From NCBI GenBank assembly GCA_005882215.1, contig VBCK01000117.1:1-64000 (forward strand): 64,000 bases of DNA. The letters are read 5' to 3'. The translations under genes were made by a program, and so were the position numbers. Source of the DNA: Betaproteobacteria bacterium (lineage in GTDB: Bacteria > Pseudomonadota > Gammaproteobacteria > Burkholderiales > Burkholderiaceae_F). Every line of letters starts with the position of its first letter. Positions within the stretch are counted from its first letter, which is position 1. Below, in pieces: positions 48,066-57,500 of the stretch. The notes beneath the pieces were generated by a model. It ran no database searches. It was not told the DNA's origin and was given only the letters and a program-made list of their open reading frames with translations.

Positions 48066-49121
48066 GTGCTTGCCGGCTCCGTATTGTCCCGCCTTTCACT
48101 CGTCGGTGCGTGTGGCTTGCTTGCGTTGCTCGCCGCGTGTTCCGACGCCGACCAACGGGAAGACCGCGAACACCCGATCGTGACCGCGCCGCGCGTCGCG
48201 GTGGAAAACGGCCATAGCTTGGTGCGCCTGGACGCCGCTGCCTTGCAACGGGCGGCAATCCGGACCGAGGTAGTGCGCCGGGGTGCGCAGCCCGAAACGG
48301 TGCGGGCGTTCGCGACCGTTCTGGACTTGCAGCCGCTGGCCCAGGCGGCCGCTTCGTTGCAGGCGGCGGGAGCGCAGCTGAAGTCCGCGCAAGCGAAGCT
48401 CGCCGCCTCGCGCCCCGAATACGAGCGGGCCCGACGGCTGTTCGAAGACGAGCAGACCGTATCGGCCGCTCGTCTGCAATCGGCGCAAGCGGCGTTCCTG
48501 GCCGACCAGGCTGCGCTGGAGGCGGCCCAGTCCCAGGTCGACGCGATCCTGGCGAGCGCCCGCCTGAGCTGGGGCCCGGTGCTGGCCAGCGCGCTGGCGA
48601 CGGCCGATCCGCAGCAGCGCGCCCTGGCCGAGGACCTGGTGGCCCGCCGCCAGATCCTGCTGCAGGTCACGCTGCCGTCGGACTGGACCCAGGATCGCCC
48701 GCCGACGCAGGGTCGCGTGCTGCTGGACCGACGGGACGGATTGGCGATTCAGCTCGTATCGGCGGCGGCGCACGCGGATCCGCGCCTCGCGGGACGCAGT
48801 TTTCTCTATCGGGCCTTCCCCGACGCCGCACTGCTGCCTGGTGCGAGCGTGACCGTGCGCCTGCCGAGCGGCCGAAGCATCGAAGCGGCGCGGGTCCCGT
48901 CCTCTGCACTGGTTTGGTGGCAGGGTCTGGTCTGGGTATTCGTCCGCAGCCGCTCGGGTGATTTCGAACGGCGTGAGATCGCCTTCGACGGCGCCACCGA
49001 GGAGCCGGCGCTGGTGGCGGACCTGGATGCCGGCACCGAGGTGGTGGTTCAGGGCGCCCAGGTCCTGCTGTCGGAAGAACTGCGCGCGGAGAATTTCTCC
49101 ACCGACGTCGGCGGACGGTGA
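48066..49121 (+). CDS. RND-type efflux periplasmic adaptor lipoprotein
   Basis: A 351-residue membrane fusion protein. The GTG at 48066 begins a lipoprotein signal ending in the lipobox LLAAC, then a helical hairpin with Ala/Gln-rich heptads (about 95-170) and a beta-barrel/membrane-proximal region. It bridges an RND pump and an outer-membrane channel. Its last codons (LRAENFSTDVGGR) lie in the first copy of a direct repeat; the pump gene that should follow at once is 740 bp further on. No outer membrane factor gene is nearby. Confidence 0.8.
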   Translation: MLAGSVLSRLSLVGACGLLALLAACSDADQREDREHPIVTAPRVAVENGHSLVRLDAAALQRAAIRTEVVRRGAQPETVRAFATVLDLQPLAQAAASLQAAGAQLKSAQAKLAASRPEYERARRLFEDEQTVSAARLQSAQAAFLADQAALEAAQSQVDAILASARLSWGPVLASALATADPQQRALAEDLVARRQILLQVTLPSDWTQDRPPTQGRVLLDRRDGLAIQLVSAAAHADPRLAGRSFLYRAFPDAALLPGASVTVRLPSGRSIEAARVPSSALVWWQGLVWVFVRSRSGDFERREIAFDGATEEPALVADLDAGTEVVVQGAQVLLSEELRAENFSTDVGGR

Positions 49122-49238
49122 CGTCCGCGGGCTCCTGCAGCAGTCGAGCAACGATTCGTTACCACGTCGGTGGTACACATCTGCTAACTTTTGCGAACCG
49201 CCGCAGTCCAATCGAAACAAGCATTCGGGAGACTCGCC

Positions 49239-49670
49239 GTGCTCAAACATTGGAACCGATCGTCCCGGGCTCACCGGGCAGCCAGGGCGCTGGTGCTGGC
49301 GCTCATTCCGGCATGCACCGCGCTGGTGGGGTGTACCACTTCGAAGCCGATGGCGTATCTGAATGGCTACCGCTGGAACAAGGCCGAACTGAACACCTAC
49401 GACACGTTCATTGTCTCGGTCGACGGCAAAGGCTATATCCAGAACTCCCGGATCTGGGTCGATCCGGGACCGCGCCATATCGTGTTTCAAACTCTGCCGG
49501 TTCCAGGATTTACTACCAGCCCTGAAAAGTCGCTCGATTTGAATGTCGAGCCGTGTACGCGTTACTGGTTCGAAGCCAAGCGAGCCAGCGAGCGTGAGCA
49601 GGATTTCGAACCGCGCGTCAACTACAAGGAGCATATCGTGGGCTGCAGCGTCGCCTCGAGCAGCTACTAG
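49239..49670 (+). CDS. small lipoprotein of unknown function inserted in the efflux operon
   Basis: A 143-residue lipoprotein. The signal is rich in Arg then hydrophobic, with the lipobox LVGC, followed by a beta-rich domain (YDTFIVSVDGKGYIQNSRIWVDPG) and a final Cys-containing stretch. GGGAG about 8 bases upstream supports the GTG at 49239. No recognised family. It lies between the two direct repeats. Confidence 0.72.
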   Translation: MLKHWNRSSRAHRAARALVLALIPACTALVGCTTSKPMAYLNGYRWNKAELNTYDTFIVSVDGKGYIQNSRIWVDPGPRHIVFQTLPVPGFTTSPEKSLDLNVEPCTRYWFEAKRASEREQDFEPRVNYKEHIVGCSVASSSY

Positions 49671-49807
49671 AGGAGCCGCGGCGGACCGGGGCGCCTATTG
49701 ACCTCGGTGGCCCGCCCTCCCGCGCGCTGGGGCTCATGGTGCGCGCGGTAAGATCGCGCGGCACGGGTCCTGGCAGAGGAGCCGTGCAGGCAGGGCGGGG
49801 TGATTTC

Positions 49808-49861
49808 GTGTCCGGAGAGTTGCGCGCGGAGAATTTGCCCACCGACGTCGGCGGACGATGA
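49808..49861 (+). pseudogene. 17-codon remnant of the adaptor C-terminus
   Basis: GTG followed by codons for SGELRAENLPTDVGGR and a TGA that overlaps the pump ATG. It is the second copy of the adaptor's end. As an open frame ending in ATGA it could still couple translation into the pump gene. Confidence 0.65.
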
Positions 49862-52800
49862 CGTCCGCCGGTCCCGGTCTGCAGGCTGCGCTGATTGCCT
49901 TTTCGCTGCGGTTTCGCGGTGTGGTGATCGCGCTGGCTGCGCTGGTGATCGCAGCGGGCGCCTACTCGTTGGGTCACGCCACCTACGACGTATTCCCCGA
50001 ATTCGCACCGCCCCAGGCCGTGATCCACACCGGGGCGCCCGGCCTGTCGCCCGACCAGGTCGAAGTGCTGGTCACGCAGCCGCTGGAAAACGCGCTGACC
50101 GGTGCGCCGGGCCTGGCCTCGCTTCGATCGAGCTCGATTCAGGGCTTGTCGATCATTACCGCCAATTTCGATCCGGCCAGCGACGTGCTGCGCGACCGGC
50201 AGGTCGTTTCGGAGCGGCTTGCGTCCAGCGTCGGCCTGCTGCCCCGCCAGGCGCAGGCTCCTTCGCTGACCCCCCTCACTTCGTCGACCAGCACGGTGCT
50301 GGTGGCGGGCTTGACCTCGTCCCGTGCCTCGCTGATGGACCTGCGCACCAGCGCCGAATGGCTGATCAAGCCTACGCTGATGGCCGTTCCGGGCGTGGCC
50401 AAGGTGGCCATCTTCGGCAGCGGGATGCGCTCGCTGCAGGTCCAGGTGAACCCCGACCGGCTGGTTCGGCTGAACTTCGGACTGAACGACGTGACGGAGG
50501 CGGCTGCTCGCGCGGCCGGCGTGCGCGGAGCCGGTTTCATCGACAGCGCGAATCAGCGGCTCGAGTTGAAAACCGAATATCCGCCGCTCGGGGTCGACGA
50601 TTTGAAACGGGCCGTGCTCGGCTCCGACTCCACTCCGTTCGCGACGCTGGGCGACGTGGCGACCGTGCTCTTTGCGCCGGAGCCGGCCACGGGCGGCGCC
50701 ACGATCGACGGTCGGCCCGGCGTGCAACTCGTGGTGTCGCAGCAGTACGGTGCCAGCACGGTCGAGGTCACGCGCCGGATCCAGGTCGCGCTGGACGGGC
50801 TGCGGCCCCTGCTGGCCCGCGACGGCGTCGAGCTGGACGCCACGCTGTTTCGTCCGGCCGACTTCATCGATCTGGCGACCGGCAACGTATGGTCGGCGCT
50901 GCTGCTCGGAGCCGCGCTGGTGGTCGCGGTGCTGGTGCTGTTCATGGCGGATTGGCGCAATGCCGCCGTCTCGTGCGCCGCTATCCCGCTGTCGCTGCTG
51001 GCCACGCTGAGGCTGCTGCAGGCTTTCGGCGTCAGCGTGAACACGATGACGCTGGGCGGGCTGGCGGTTGCGATCGGCGTGGTGGTCGACGATGCGGTGA
51101 TCGACGTCGAGAACATCCTGAGGCGGATGCGCGCCAACCGGCTGCTGGCGCAGCCTCGCAGCACGGCGAGCGTGATCCTGGACGCCTGCCTGGAAGTGCG
51201 CAGCGGGGTGGTTTACGCGACCTTCGCCGTCGTGCTGGTCGTTTTGCCGATCGTCTCGTTGTCGGGCGTCGCGGGGCGCCTGTTTGCGCCGCTCGGATAC
51301 GCATACGCGCTGGCCATCATCGCGTCGCTGCTGGTGAGCCTGACGGTGATCCCGGCGCTTTCGTCGTTGTTGTTCCGGCCCGAACGGATGCGCGCAGGGG
51401 AGCCGCCGGTGCTGCGCTGGTGCCGTACCCGCTACGAACGGATGCTGGCGCGGGTCACCCGGCATCCGTGGCCGGTGATGGCGGCCGCGCTGTTGCTGAC
51501 GGCGCTCGGCGCGGCCGCCGCGGCCGGCTTCGGCGTGAATTTCATTCCGGAGCTGAAAGAAGGTCACCTGATCGTTCATATGTCGGCTGCCCCGGGGACC
51601 TCGATCGAAGAATCGATGCGGCTCGGATCGCGCGTGTCGTCCGCGCTGCACGAGCTGACGGCGGTTCGCGCGGTGGCACAGCGGATCGGCCGCGCCGACA
51701 AGTCCGACGATATCCTGGGGTCGCACTACAGCGAGTTCGATGTCGACCTGAAGCGTGCCAGCGGAGCGCAGCTCGAGGCCGCGCAGTCCGCGATCCGTTC
51801 CGTGCTGACGCAGTTTCCGGGCGTCAACTTCGCGATGCAGTCGTTCCTGACCGAGCGCATCGAGGAGACGCTGTCCGGTTACACGGCGGCGGTCGCGGTC
51901 AACGTGATCGGCCCGGACCTCGATGCGCTCGACCGCGCGGCGCGTGACATCGCGCGGACGCTGCACCGGATCCGGGGTGCGGCCGACGTGCAGCTGCAGG
52001 CGCTGCCGGGCACGCCGCAGTTGTCGATCAGGCTGATTCCGGCCGAGCTGCAGCGCTGGGGCTTGCGCCAGCTCGACGTGCTGGATCTGATCGGCACTGC
52101 CTACGAAGGAGCCGCGGTCGGGCAGAGCTACGAGGGCAACCGGACGGTGAGCGTGATCGTCGTGCTGGATCCGGCGTACCGCAATGCGGTTACGCGGATC
52201 GGCGAGCTGCCGCTGCGTACGCCCGACGGCCACTTCGTGCGGCTGGCTCAAATCGCCGAGATCCACCCGTCCGCCGGCCGCTACGAGGTGCAGCACCAGG
52301 GCGGCCAGAGGATGCAGACGGTGACCGCCAACGTGCGTGGACGCGATGTCGGCGGCTTTGTCGACGAGTTGCGACGGCAGGTCGCTGCGGTGAGGCTGCC
52401 GTCCGGAACGCACCTCGAATTCGCCGGCGAGGCCCAGGAACAGGCACGCTCGCAGCGCGACCTGCTCGCTTATTCAGCGGTGGCCGCGCTGGGTATCGCA
52501 TTGTTGATCTCGATCATCGCGCGCAGCGGGCGCAATCTGGCGATTGTGCTGGCGAACCTGCCGTTCGCATTCGTCGGGGGCGTTGCCGCGGTGGCGGCCA
52601 CCGGCGGTGTGCTGTCGCTGGGCTCGATGGTGGGCCTGGTTGCGCTGTTCGGGATCACGCTGCGAAACTCGATCCTGATCGTCGCCCACTACGACCGGCT
52701 GGTGCGTATCGAGGGGCGGCCCTGGGGCCTGGAGCTCGCAATTGAAGGCGCGGCCGACCGCTTGGCTCCGATCCTGATGACGACGCTGGTGACCGCGCTG

Positions 52801-52965
52801 GGCCTGCTGCCGCTCGCGCTCGGGATCAACGAGCCGGGCCGTGAAATCGAAGGCGCGATGGCGGTGGTGATCCTCGGTGGCCTGCTGACTTCTATGCTGC
52901 TGAATCTGCTGCTGTTGCCGACGCTGGCGTTGCGCTTCGGGCGCTTTGGACCGGATGAACCATGA
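49858..52965 (+). CDS. RND family efflux transporter, CusA/CzcA-like
   Basis: A 1035-residue inner-membrane proton-driven pump with the RND pattern of two six-helix halves and two large periplasmic loops. The N-terminus carries YDVFPEFAPPQAVIHTGAPGLSPDQVEVLVTQPLE, and TM4 has AIGVVVDDAVIDVENI, which is the position of the proton-relay acidic residues. The sequence is of the heavy-metal-efflux type rather than AcrB, but the substrate cannot be set from this. The ATG overlaps the remnant's TGA. Confidence 0.88.
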   Translation: MTSAGPGLQAALIAFSLRFRGVVIALAALVIAAGAYSLGHATYDVFPEFAPPQAVIHTGAPGLSPDQVEVLVTQPLENALTGAPGLASLRSSSIQGLSIITANFDPASDVLRDRQVVSERLASSVGLLPRQAQAPSLTPLTSSTSTVLVAGLTSSRASLMDLRTSAEWLIKPTLMAVPGVAKVAIFGSGMRSLQVQVNPDRLVRLNFGLNDVTEAAARAAGVRGAGFIDSANQRLELKTEYPPLGVDDLKRAVLGSDSTPFATLGDVATVLFAPEPATGGATIDGRPGVQLVVSQQYGASTVEVTRRIQVALDGLRPLLARDGVELDATLFRPADFIDLATGNVWSALLLGAALVVAVLVLFMADWRNAAVSCAAIPLSLLATLRLLQAFGVSVNTMTLGGLAVAIGVVVDDAVIDVENILRRMRANRLLAQPRSTASVILDACLEVRSGVVYATFAVVLVVLPIVSLSGVAGRLFAPLGYAYALAIIASLLVSLTVIPALSSLLFRPERMRAGEPPVLRWCRTRYERMLARVTRHPWPVMAAALLLTALGAAAAAGFGVNFIPELKEGHLIVHMSAAPGTSIEESMRLGSRVSSALHELTAVRAVAQRIGRADKSDDILGSHYSEFDVDLKRASGAQLEAAQSAIRSVLTQFPGVNFAMQSFLTERIEETLSGYTAAVAVNVIGPDLDALDRAARDIARTLHRIRGAADVQLQALPGTPQLSIRLIPAELQRWGLRQLDVLDLIGTAYEGAAVGQSYEGNRTVSVIVVLDPAYRNAVTRIGELPLRTPDGHFVRLAQIAEIHPSAGRYEVQHQGGQRMQTVTANVRGRDVGGFVDELRRQVAAVRLPSGTHLEFAGEAQEQARSQRDLLAYSAVAALGIALLISIIARSGRNLAIVLANLPFAFVGGVAAVAATGGVLSLGSMVGLVALFGITLRNSILIVAHYDRLVRIEGRPWGLELAIEGAADRLAPILMTTLVTALGLLPLALGINEPGREIEGAMAVVILGGLLTSMLLNLLLLPTLALRFGRFGPDEP

Positions 52966-53019
52966 GCCGCGTGACGAAGTCTTGACGCACGGGGGCCGAT
53001 GCGAGGCTTGTTAAGGCCT

Positions 53020-53718
53020 CTACCAGTTCAGCGGTGCCTGGCGCGTGGGGGTGGCGGTTGCGGCCGCGGCTGCGCGCAGCTTCGTTGCTGTGGCCGCGGC
53101 GCTGGCGGTCTTGACCGGTTTGGCCACGGCACGCTCCGCTTTCGGTGCGGCCGTGGGCGCTTTTTGCGGAGCGGTCGGCGTGGACTGCGTGCTGGCGGCG
53201 ATCCCGCCGACCGCCGGCTGCACCACGGCCAATTCAGTGCGTTGCGCGGATGCGGCTACGGGGTTCGCCGCACCCGGGATCGGCTCGGCCGTCACGACCT
53301 GGGCCTCGCCACCGTGCTCCAGCACCAGGTGCTGACCGACGCGAAGGTGCAGCGTGGTCGGGTAGGCGTACAGCGAGCCGCTCAGGTGGTCGACGAACAC
53401 GCCGACCGATCCGAACGGCAGCAGCGCTTCTTCCATTCGCTCGCGCCGCGACTTCACGGTTGCGGTGGCGATCAGGCTGTCACGGCGGCATTCGATGGCC
53501 AGAGGCTCGAGTGCGCGGCGCACGCGCACATCGGTCGCCGGCGTTACAAAGGTCTTGGCCGAGGACCCGGTTCCGATCTGGCACTGCATCCCCTCGAGCG
53601 GGCGATTGCGGGCATCGAGCGCGTCGATCTGAAGTTTCTGGTGGAAGTCGCCCGTTAAGGTAGAGCAGCCGCACAACCACAACGCCATGCACGAGCTGGC
53701 CACCACACTTCGCTTCAT
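53020..53718 (-). CDS. lipoprotein with Ala/Thr/Pro-rich tail
   Basis: A 232-residue predicted lipoprotein: signal MKRSVVASSCMALWLCGCSTL with lipobox LCGC, a domain of about 130 residues (LQIDALDARNRPLEGMQCQIG, FGSVGVFVDHLSGSLYAYPTTLHLRVGQ), then a low-complexity Ala/Thr/Lys/Pro tail. It shares the layout and key phrases with the next gene (IETLDERGQPIEGMRC; YLVIDHLTGYRYTYPSWVRVQIGQ), so the two are tandem paralogs. Function unknown. GGGGGG lies before the chosen ATG. Confidence 0.78.
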   Translation of the reverse strand: MKRSVVASSCMALWLCGCSTLTGDFHQKLQIDALDARNRPLEGMQCQIGTGSSAKTFVTPATDVRVRRALEPLAIECRRDSLIATATVKSRRERMEEALLPFGSVGVFVDHLSGSLYAYPTTLHLRVGQHLVLEHGGEAQVVTAEPIPGAANPVAASAQRTELAVVQPAVGGIAASTQSTPTAPQKAPTAAPKAERAVAKPVKTASAAATATKLRAAAAATATPTRQAPLNW

Positions 53719-53802
53719 CGATTTGCCCCCCGGAGCAGGTCCCCGTCTCCAATCCTTCGGAGTCGGGGCCTGCAACTGGAGCAAACTGCCCTGGACGGGC
53801 GG

Positions 53803-54432
53803 CTAGTCCGTACGGACGAGGGCGTCCTCGGTGATCGGTCCGCCGGCGGCGGGCGCCGGTTTCTGCGACGGCTGGCCCGCGCGCGCCAGACCGCGCTCGA
53901 CGGTCGGCGTGCGCGCCGGCGTCGGCGCGGGTCGCGCAGGTTCTTTTCGCGCTGCGGGGACCGGCTGTCCGGCCCTGTCGTCGTCGCCGGCGTCGAACAC
54001 CAGCTTCTGCCCGATCTGCACCCGCACCCAGCTCGGATACGTGTAACGGTAACCGGTCAGATGATCGATCACCAAGTAAGCGGATCCACCCGGCACCAGC
54101 AGATTGGCGGCACCCGTGACTCCGCCGCGGACCCCTGCGCGGGAGACCGCCGTGCCCTCGGCGACCCGGTCACCGAGGCGGCAGGCGATCTTCAGGTCCG
54201 ATGCGGACCTGTGCACTTCGAGTCCAAACAGGGGCGAGTCGCCGTAGTACTCGGACGAGAAGTTGCTCAGGTGGCAGCGCATGCCCTCGATCGGCTGACC
54301 GCGCTCGTCGAGCGTTTCGATGTGCACGACCTGGGTCGGATCGCCGATTATCGTCGCACAGCCGCTCAACAGCGCGAGCTGGATCCCGCCCACAGCTGCA
54401 ACGATCGACCTGCGAATCAGCGGATGGATCAC
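53803..54432 (-). CDS. lipoprotein, tandem paralog of its neighbour
   Basis: A 209-residue predicted lipoprotein: signal with lipobox LLSGC, the same domain as the 53020 gene (about 30-150) and a Pro/Ala/Arg-rich tail. The gene lies 84 bp upstream of its paralog on the same strand, and the two are probably one transcript. Function unknown. Confidence 0.8.
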   Translation of the reverse strand: MIHPLIRRSIVAAVGGIQLALLSGCATIIGDPTQVVHIETLDERGQPIEGMRCHLSNFSSEYYGDSPLFGLEVHRSASDLKIACRLGDRVAEGTAVSRAGVRGGVTGAANLLVPGGSAYLVIDHLTGYRYTYPSWVRVQIGQKLVFDAGDDDRAGQPVPAARKEPARPAPTPARTPTVERGLARAGQPSQKPAPAAGGPITEDALVRTD

Positions 54433-54555
54433 GGTCTGCTCACGAATGGATGCGGCGTGCGATGAACTGATCGTACGTTCAAGTGCCGACGGGACGCAGT
54501 CGCGCCCTTACGCGCTCAAACGGATGAGCGGGCAGATCCCTATCCCTGCTTGTAG

Positions 54556-57500
54556 CTAAGCCTGCCTCAGCTGTGCCGAGTCCAAACCTTGCTGCGCGAT
54601 CGACCCGCTGCCTCGATCGCGGTAAGCGCGCAGCGCTGCCCCGGTCGGTGAGTCGCATCGGGCGATCTGGTCAGGAATGCCCTGTCCGATCAGCCGTCCG
54701 CCGTCAGCGCCGCCCTCGGGACCCAGGTCGATGATCCAGTCCGCGGCGGTAATCACATCCAGGTTGTGCTCGATGATGACTACCGTGTGACCGGCATCGA
54801 CCAGCCGGTGGATTACGTCCAGCAGCTGCTCGATATCGGCCATCGAAAGTCCGACCGTGGGCTCGTCGAGCACGTACAGCGTGGTCCCGCCTGCGGCGTC
54901 GGCGACGCGCGCGCGCGCCAGCTCGGTCACCAGCTTGATCCGCTGCGCTTCGCCGCCGGACAGCGTCGGTGAAGGCTGACCCAGCGTCAGGTAACCCAGG
55001 CCGACGTCGCGCATCAGTCCCAGCGGGTGCGCGATGGCCGGTGTCGACGCGAAGAATTCGACCGCCTCGTCCACCTGCATCGCCAGTACGTCGCCGATAC
55101 TCCGGTCGCGCCAGCGCACCTCGAGCGTAGAGCGATCGAACCGGCTCCCGCTGCACACGTCGCACAGCACCTTGACGTCCGGCAGAAAATTCATCTCGAT
55201 CGTTCGCAGGCCCTGTCCATCGCAGGCCGCGCAGCGCCCACCCGCGGTGTTGAAGGAGAAGCGGCCGGGACCATAGCCTCGTATCCGGGCTTCACCGGTG
55301 TCGGCGAAGCGCTTGCGGATCGCATCCCAGAAGCCGACGTACGTGGCCGGGCACGAGCGCGGCGTTTTTCCGATCGGGGTCTGATCCACTTCGAGCACCC
55401 GCGCCACCTGGGCCCAGCCATCGATTCGCGCGCAAGCTTTCCACGCGGGCTGTTCCTCCCCTTTTCCGTTTGCGACGAACAGATCGGAGGCGGGGGCGCG
55501 AGGGCGTGACGGCCGCTGCGCGAGCGCCGACCGCAGGTTGCTCAGCAGCACGTCGCGCGCCAAGGTCGACTTGCCGCTGCCCGACACGCCGCTGACGACG
55601 GTCAGCCGCGCCAGCGGGATGTCGACGTCGATGCCGCGCAGGTTGTGCAGGCTCGCGGCGCGGATCGTCAGGCGCGCCGCCTCGCCCGCGGCGCTATGGC
55701 GCGGACCGCCTTTGCGCCGCGGCGGCTCGCGTAGAAAGCGGCCCGTGACCGACTGCGGGTTGGCGATGATGTCCTGGATCGTCCCCTGTGCCACCACGCG
55801 GCCGCCGCGCGTGCCCGCGCCCGGGCCCATATCGATCAGATGGTCGGCGGCGCGGATCGTTTCCTCATCATGTTCGACCACGACCAGCGAATTGCCGCGC
55901 TCGCGCAGCTTCGACAACGCCGACAGCAGGATCCGGTTGTCGCGCGCGTGCAGCCCGATCGTGGGCTCGTCCAGCACATAGCACACGCCCTGCAGATTGG
56001 AGCCGAGCTGCGCGGCCAGCCGGATCCGCTGCGACTCCCCACCGGACAGAGTGGGCGCGGCGCGGTCCAGTGTCAGATAGCCCAGTCCGACCTCGATCAG
56101 AAAGTCAAGGCGCCCATGGATCTCGCTGACGATGTCCCGCGCGATCGCCAGTTGCCGGCCGGAAAGCTGCAGCGCGTCCAGCCAGGTGCGCGCCTCGGCC
56201 ACCGTCATCGCTCCGGCCTGCGCGATGCTGCGCGAGTCGAAGCGCACTGCCAGCGCGACCCGGTTCAAGCGCTGTCCGGCGCAGGTCGGGCAGGGCGACT
56301 CCTCGCCTTCGTACCAGTCGTTCCAGCCGATCTCCTCGCCGCTGTGCTCGGCGCTGAAGCCGGCAAGGCGAAGACCGGTGCCGAAGCAATCCGGGCACCA
56401 GCCGTGCTTCGAGTTGTACGAGAACAGGCGCGGGTCCGGCTCGGGGAAGGCTTGGCCGCACGAGGGGCAGGTGCGGTGGATCGAAAACAGCCGATGCTCG
56501 AGCTCGGCGCTTTGCTGGCGCTGCAACGCGGTCCTGAGCCGATCCAGCGGCCAGAGGACCTGCACCGCGCCGTGCCCAAGCTCGAGCGCGCGCTCCACCA
56601 GCGCGCGCAGCTGCGGCTCGCTGTCCGGTCCCACCTGCAGGTCACCGAGCGGCAGCTCGATCGTGTGTTCGCGGAACCGGTCCAGGCGCGCCCACGGCGA
56701 GGTCGGCACGAACTTGCCGTCCACGCGCAGATGCGTGTGGCCGCGGCTGGCGGCCCACTTGGCGAGCTCGGTGTAGTAGCCCTTCCGGTGAATGATCAAC
56801 GGGGCCAGCACGCCGATGTGCCGGCCGCGCAGGCTCTGTCCGATCTGCGCCACGATCGCGTCGAACGACAGCGGAGTAACCGGTATGTTGCAGTCGGGAC
56901 AGTGCTGTACGCCGAGCTTCACGTACAGCAGGCGCAGGAAATGGTGCACCTCGGTCTGCGTGGCCACCGTGCTCTTGCGGCCGCCGCGGCTGACGCGCTG
57001 CTCGATCGCCACCGTCGGCGCGATGCCGTAGATGGCGTCGACATCGGGCCGCCCGGCCGGCTGAACGATCGATCGGGCGTACGCATTCAGCGATTCCAGG
57101 TAACGCCGCTGACCCTCGTTGAACAAGATGTCGAACGCGAGCGTCGATTTGCCACTGCCGGAGACGCCGGTGATGACCGTGAAGGCATCGCGCGGAATTG
57201 CCACGTCGATCCCTTTCAGGTTGTGCTCGCGCGCGTTGCGGATCTCGATCCAGCCTTCGCTCGCTCCGCGAGCTACGGCTGGCAAGCCAGCCCTCGCCCC
57301 CGGCCCCTCATCGGCCGTGAGCACCCTCACCCCCGGCTCCTCTCCCGCAAGCGGGAGAAGGGAGGAAGTGCCGTATCTCTGCTCTCCCAGAGAAGCGTCG
57401 TCGCTCTCCTCTGCTGTTATGGAATGCCGGGCTTCGCCCGTAGCCGGGCTAGGTCCGGCCAAGCCGGGGGTGAGGGTCGAGGGGCCGAGGGCGAGGGCCG

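Larger units (their letters stand above)
49081..49869 (+). repeat. direct repeat pair (49081-49129 and 49821-49869) flanking an inserted lipoprotein gene
   Basis: Two 49-bp copies, 740 bp apart, share about 46 of 49 positions. Copy 1 is the end of the adaptor gene; copy 2 repeats that end in frame (LRAENLPTDVGGR) and supplies the ATGA junction where the pump gene starts. This indicates that adaptor and pump once overlapped at ATGA and a duplication or insertion placed the lipoprotein gene between them. Confidence 0.88.
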
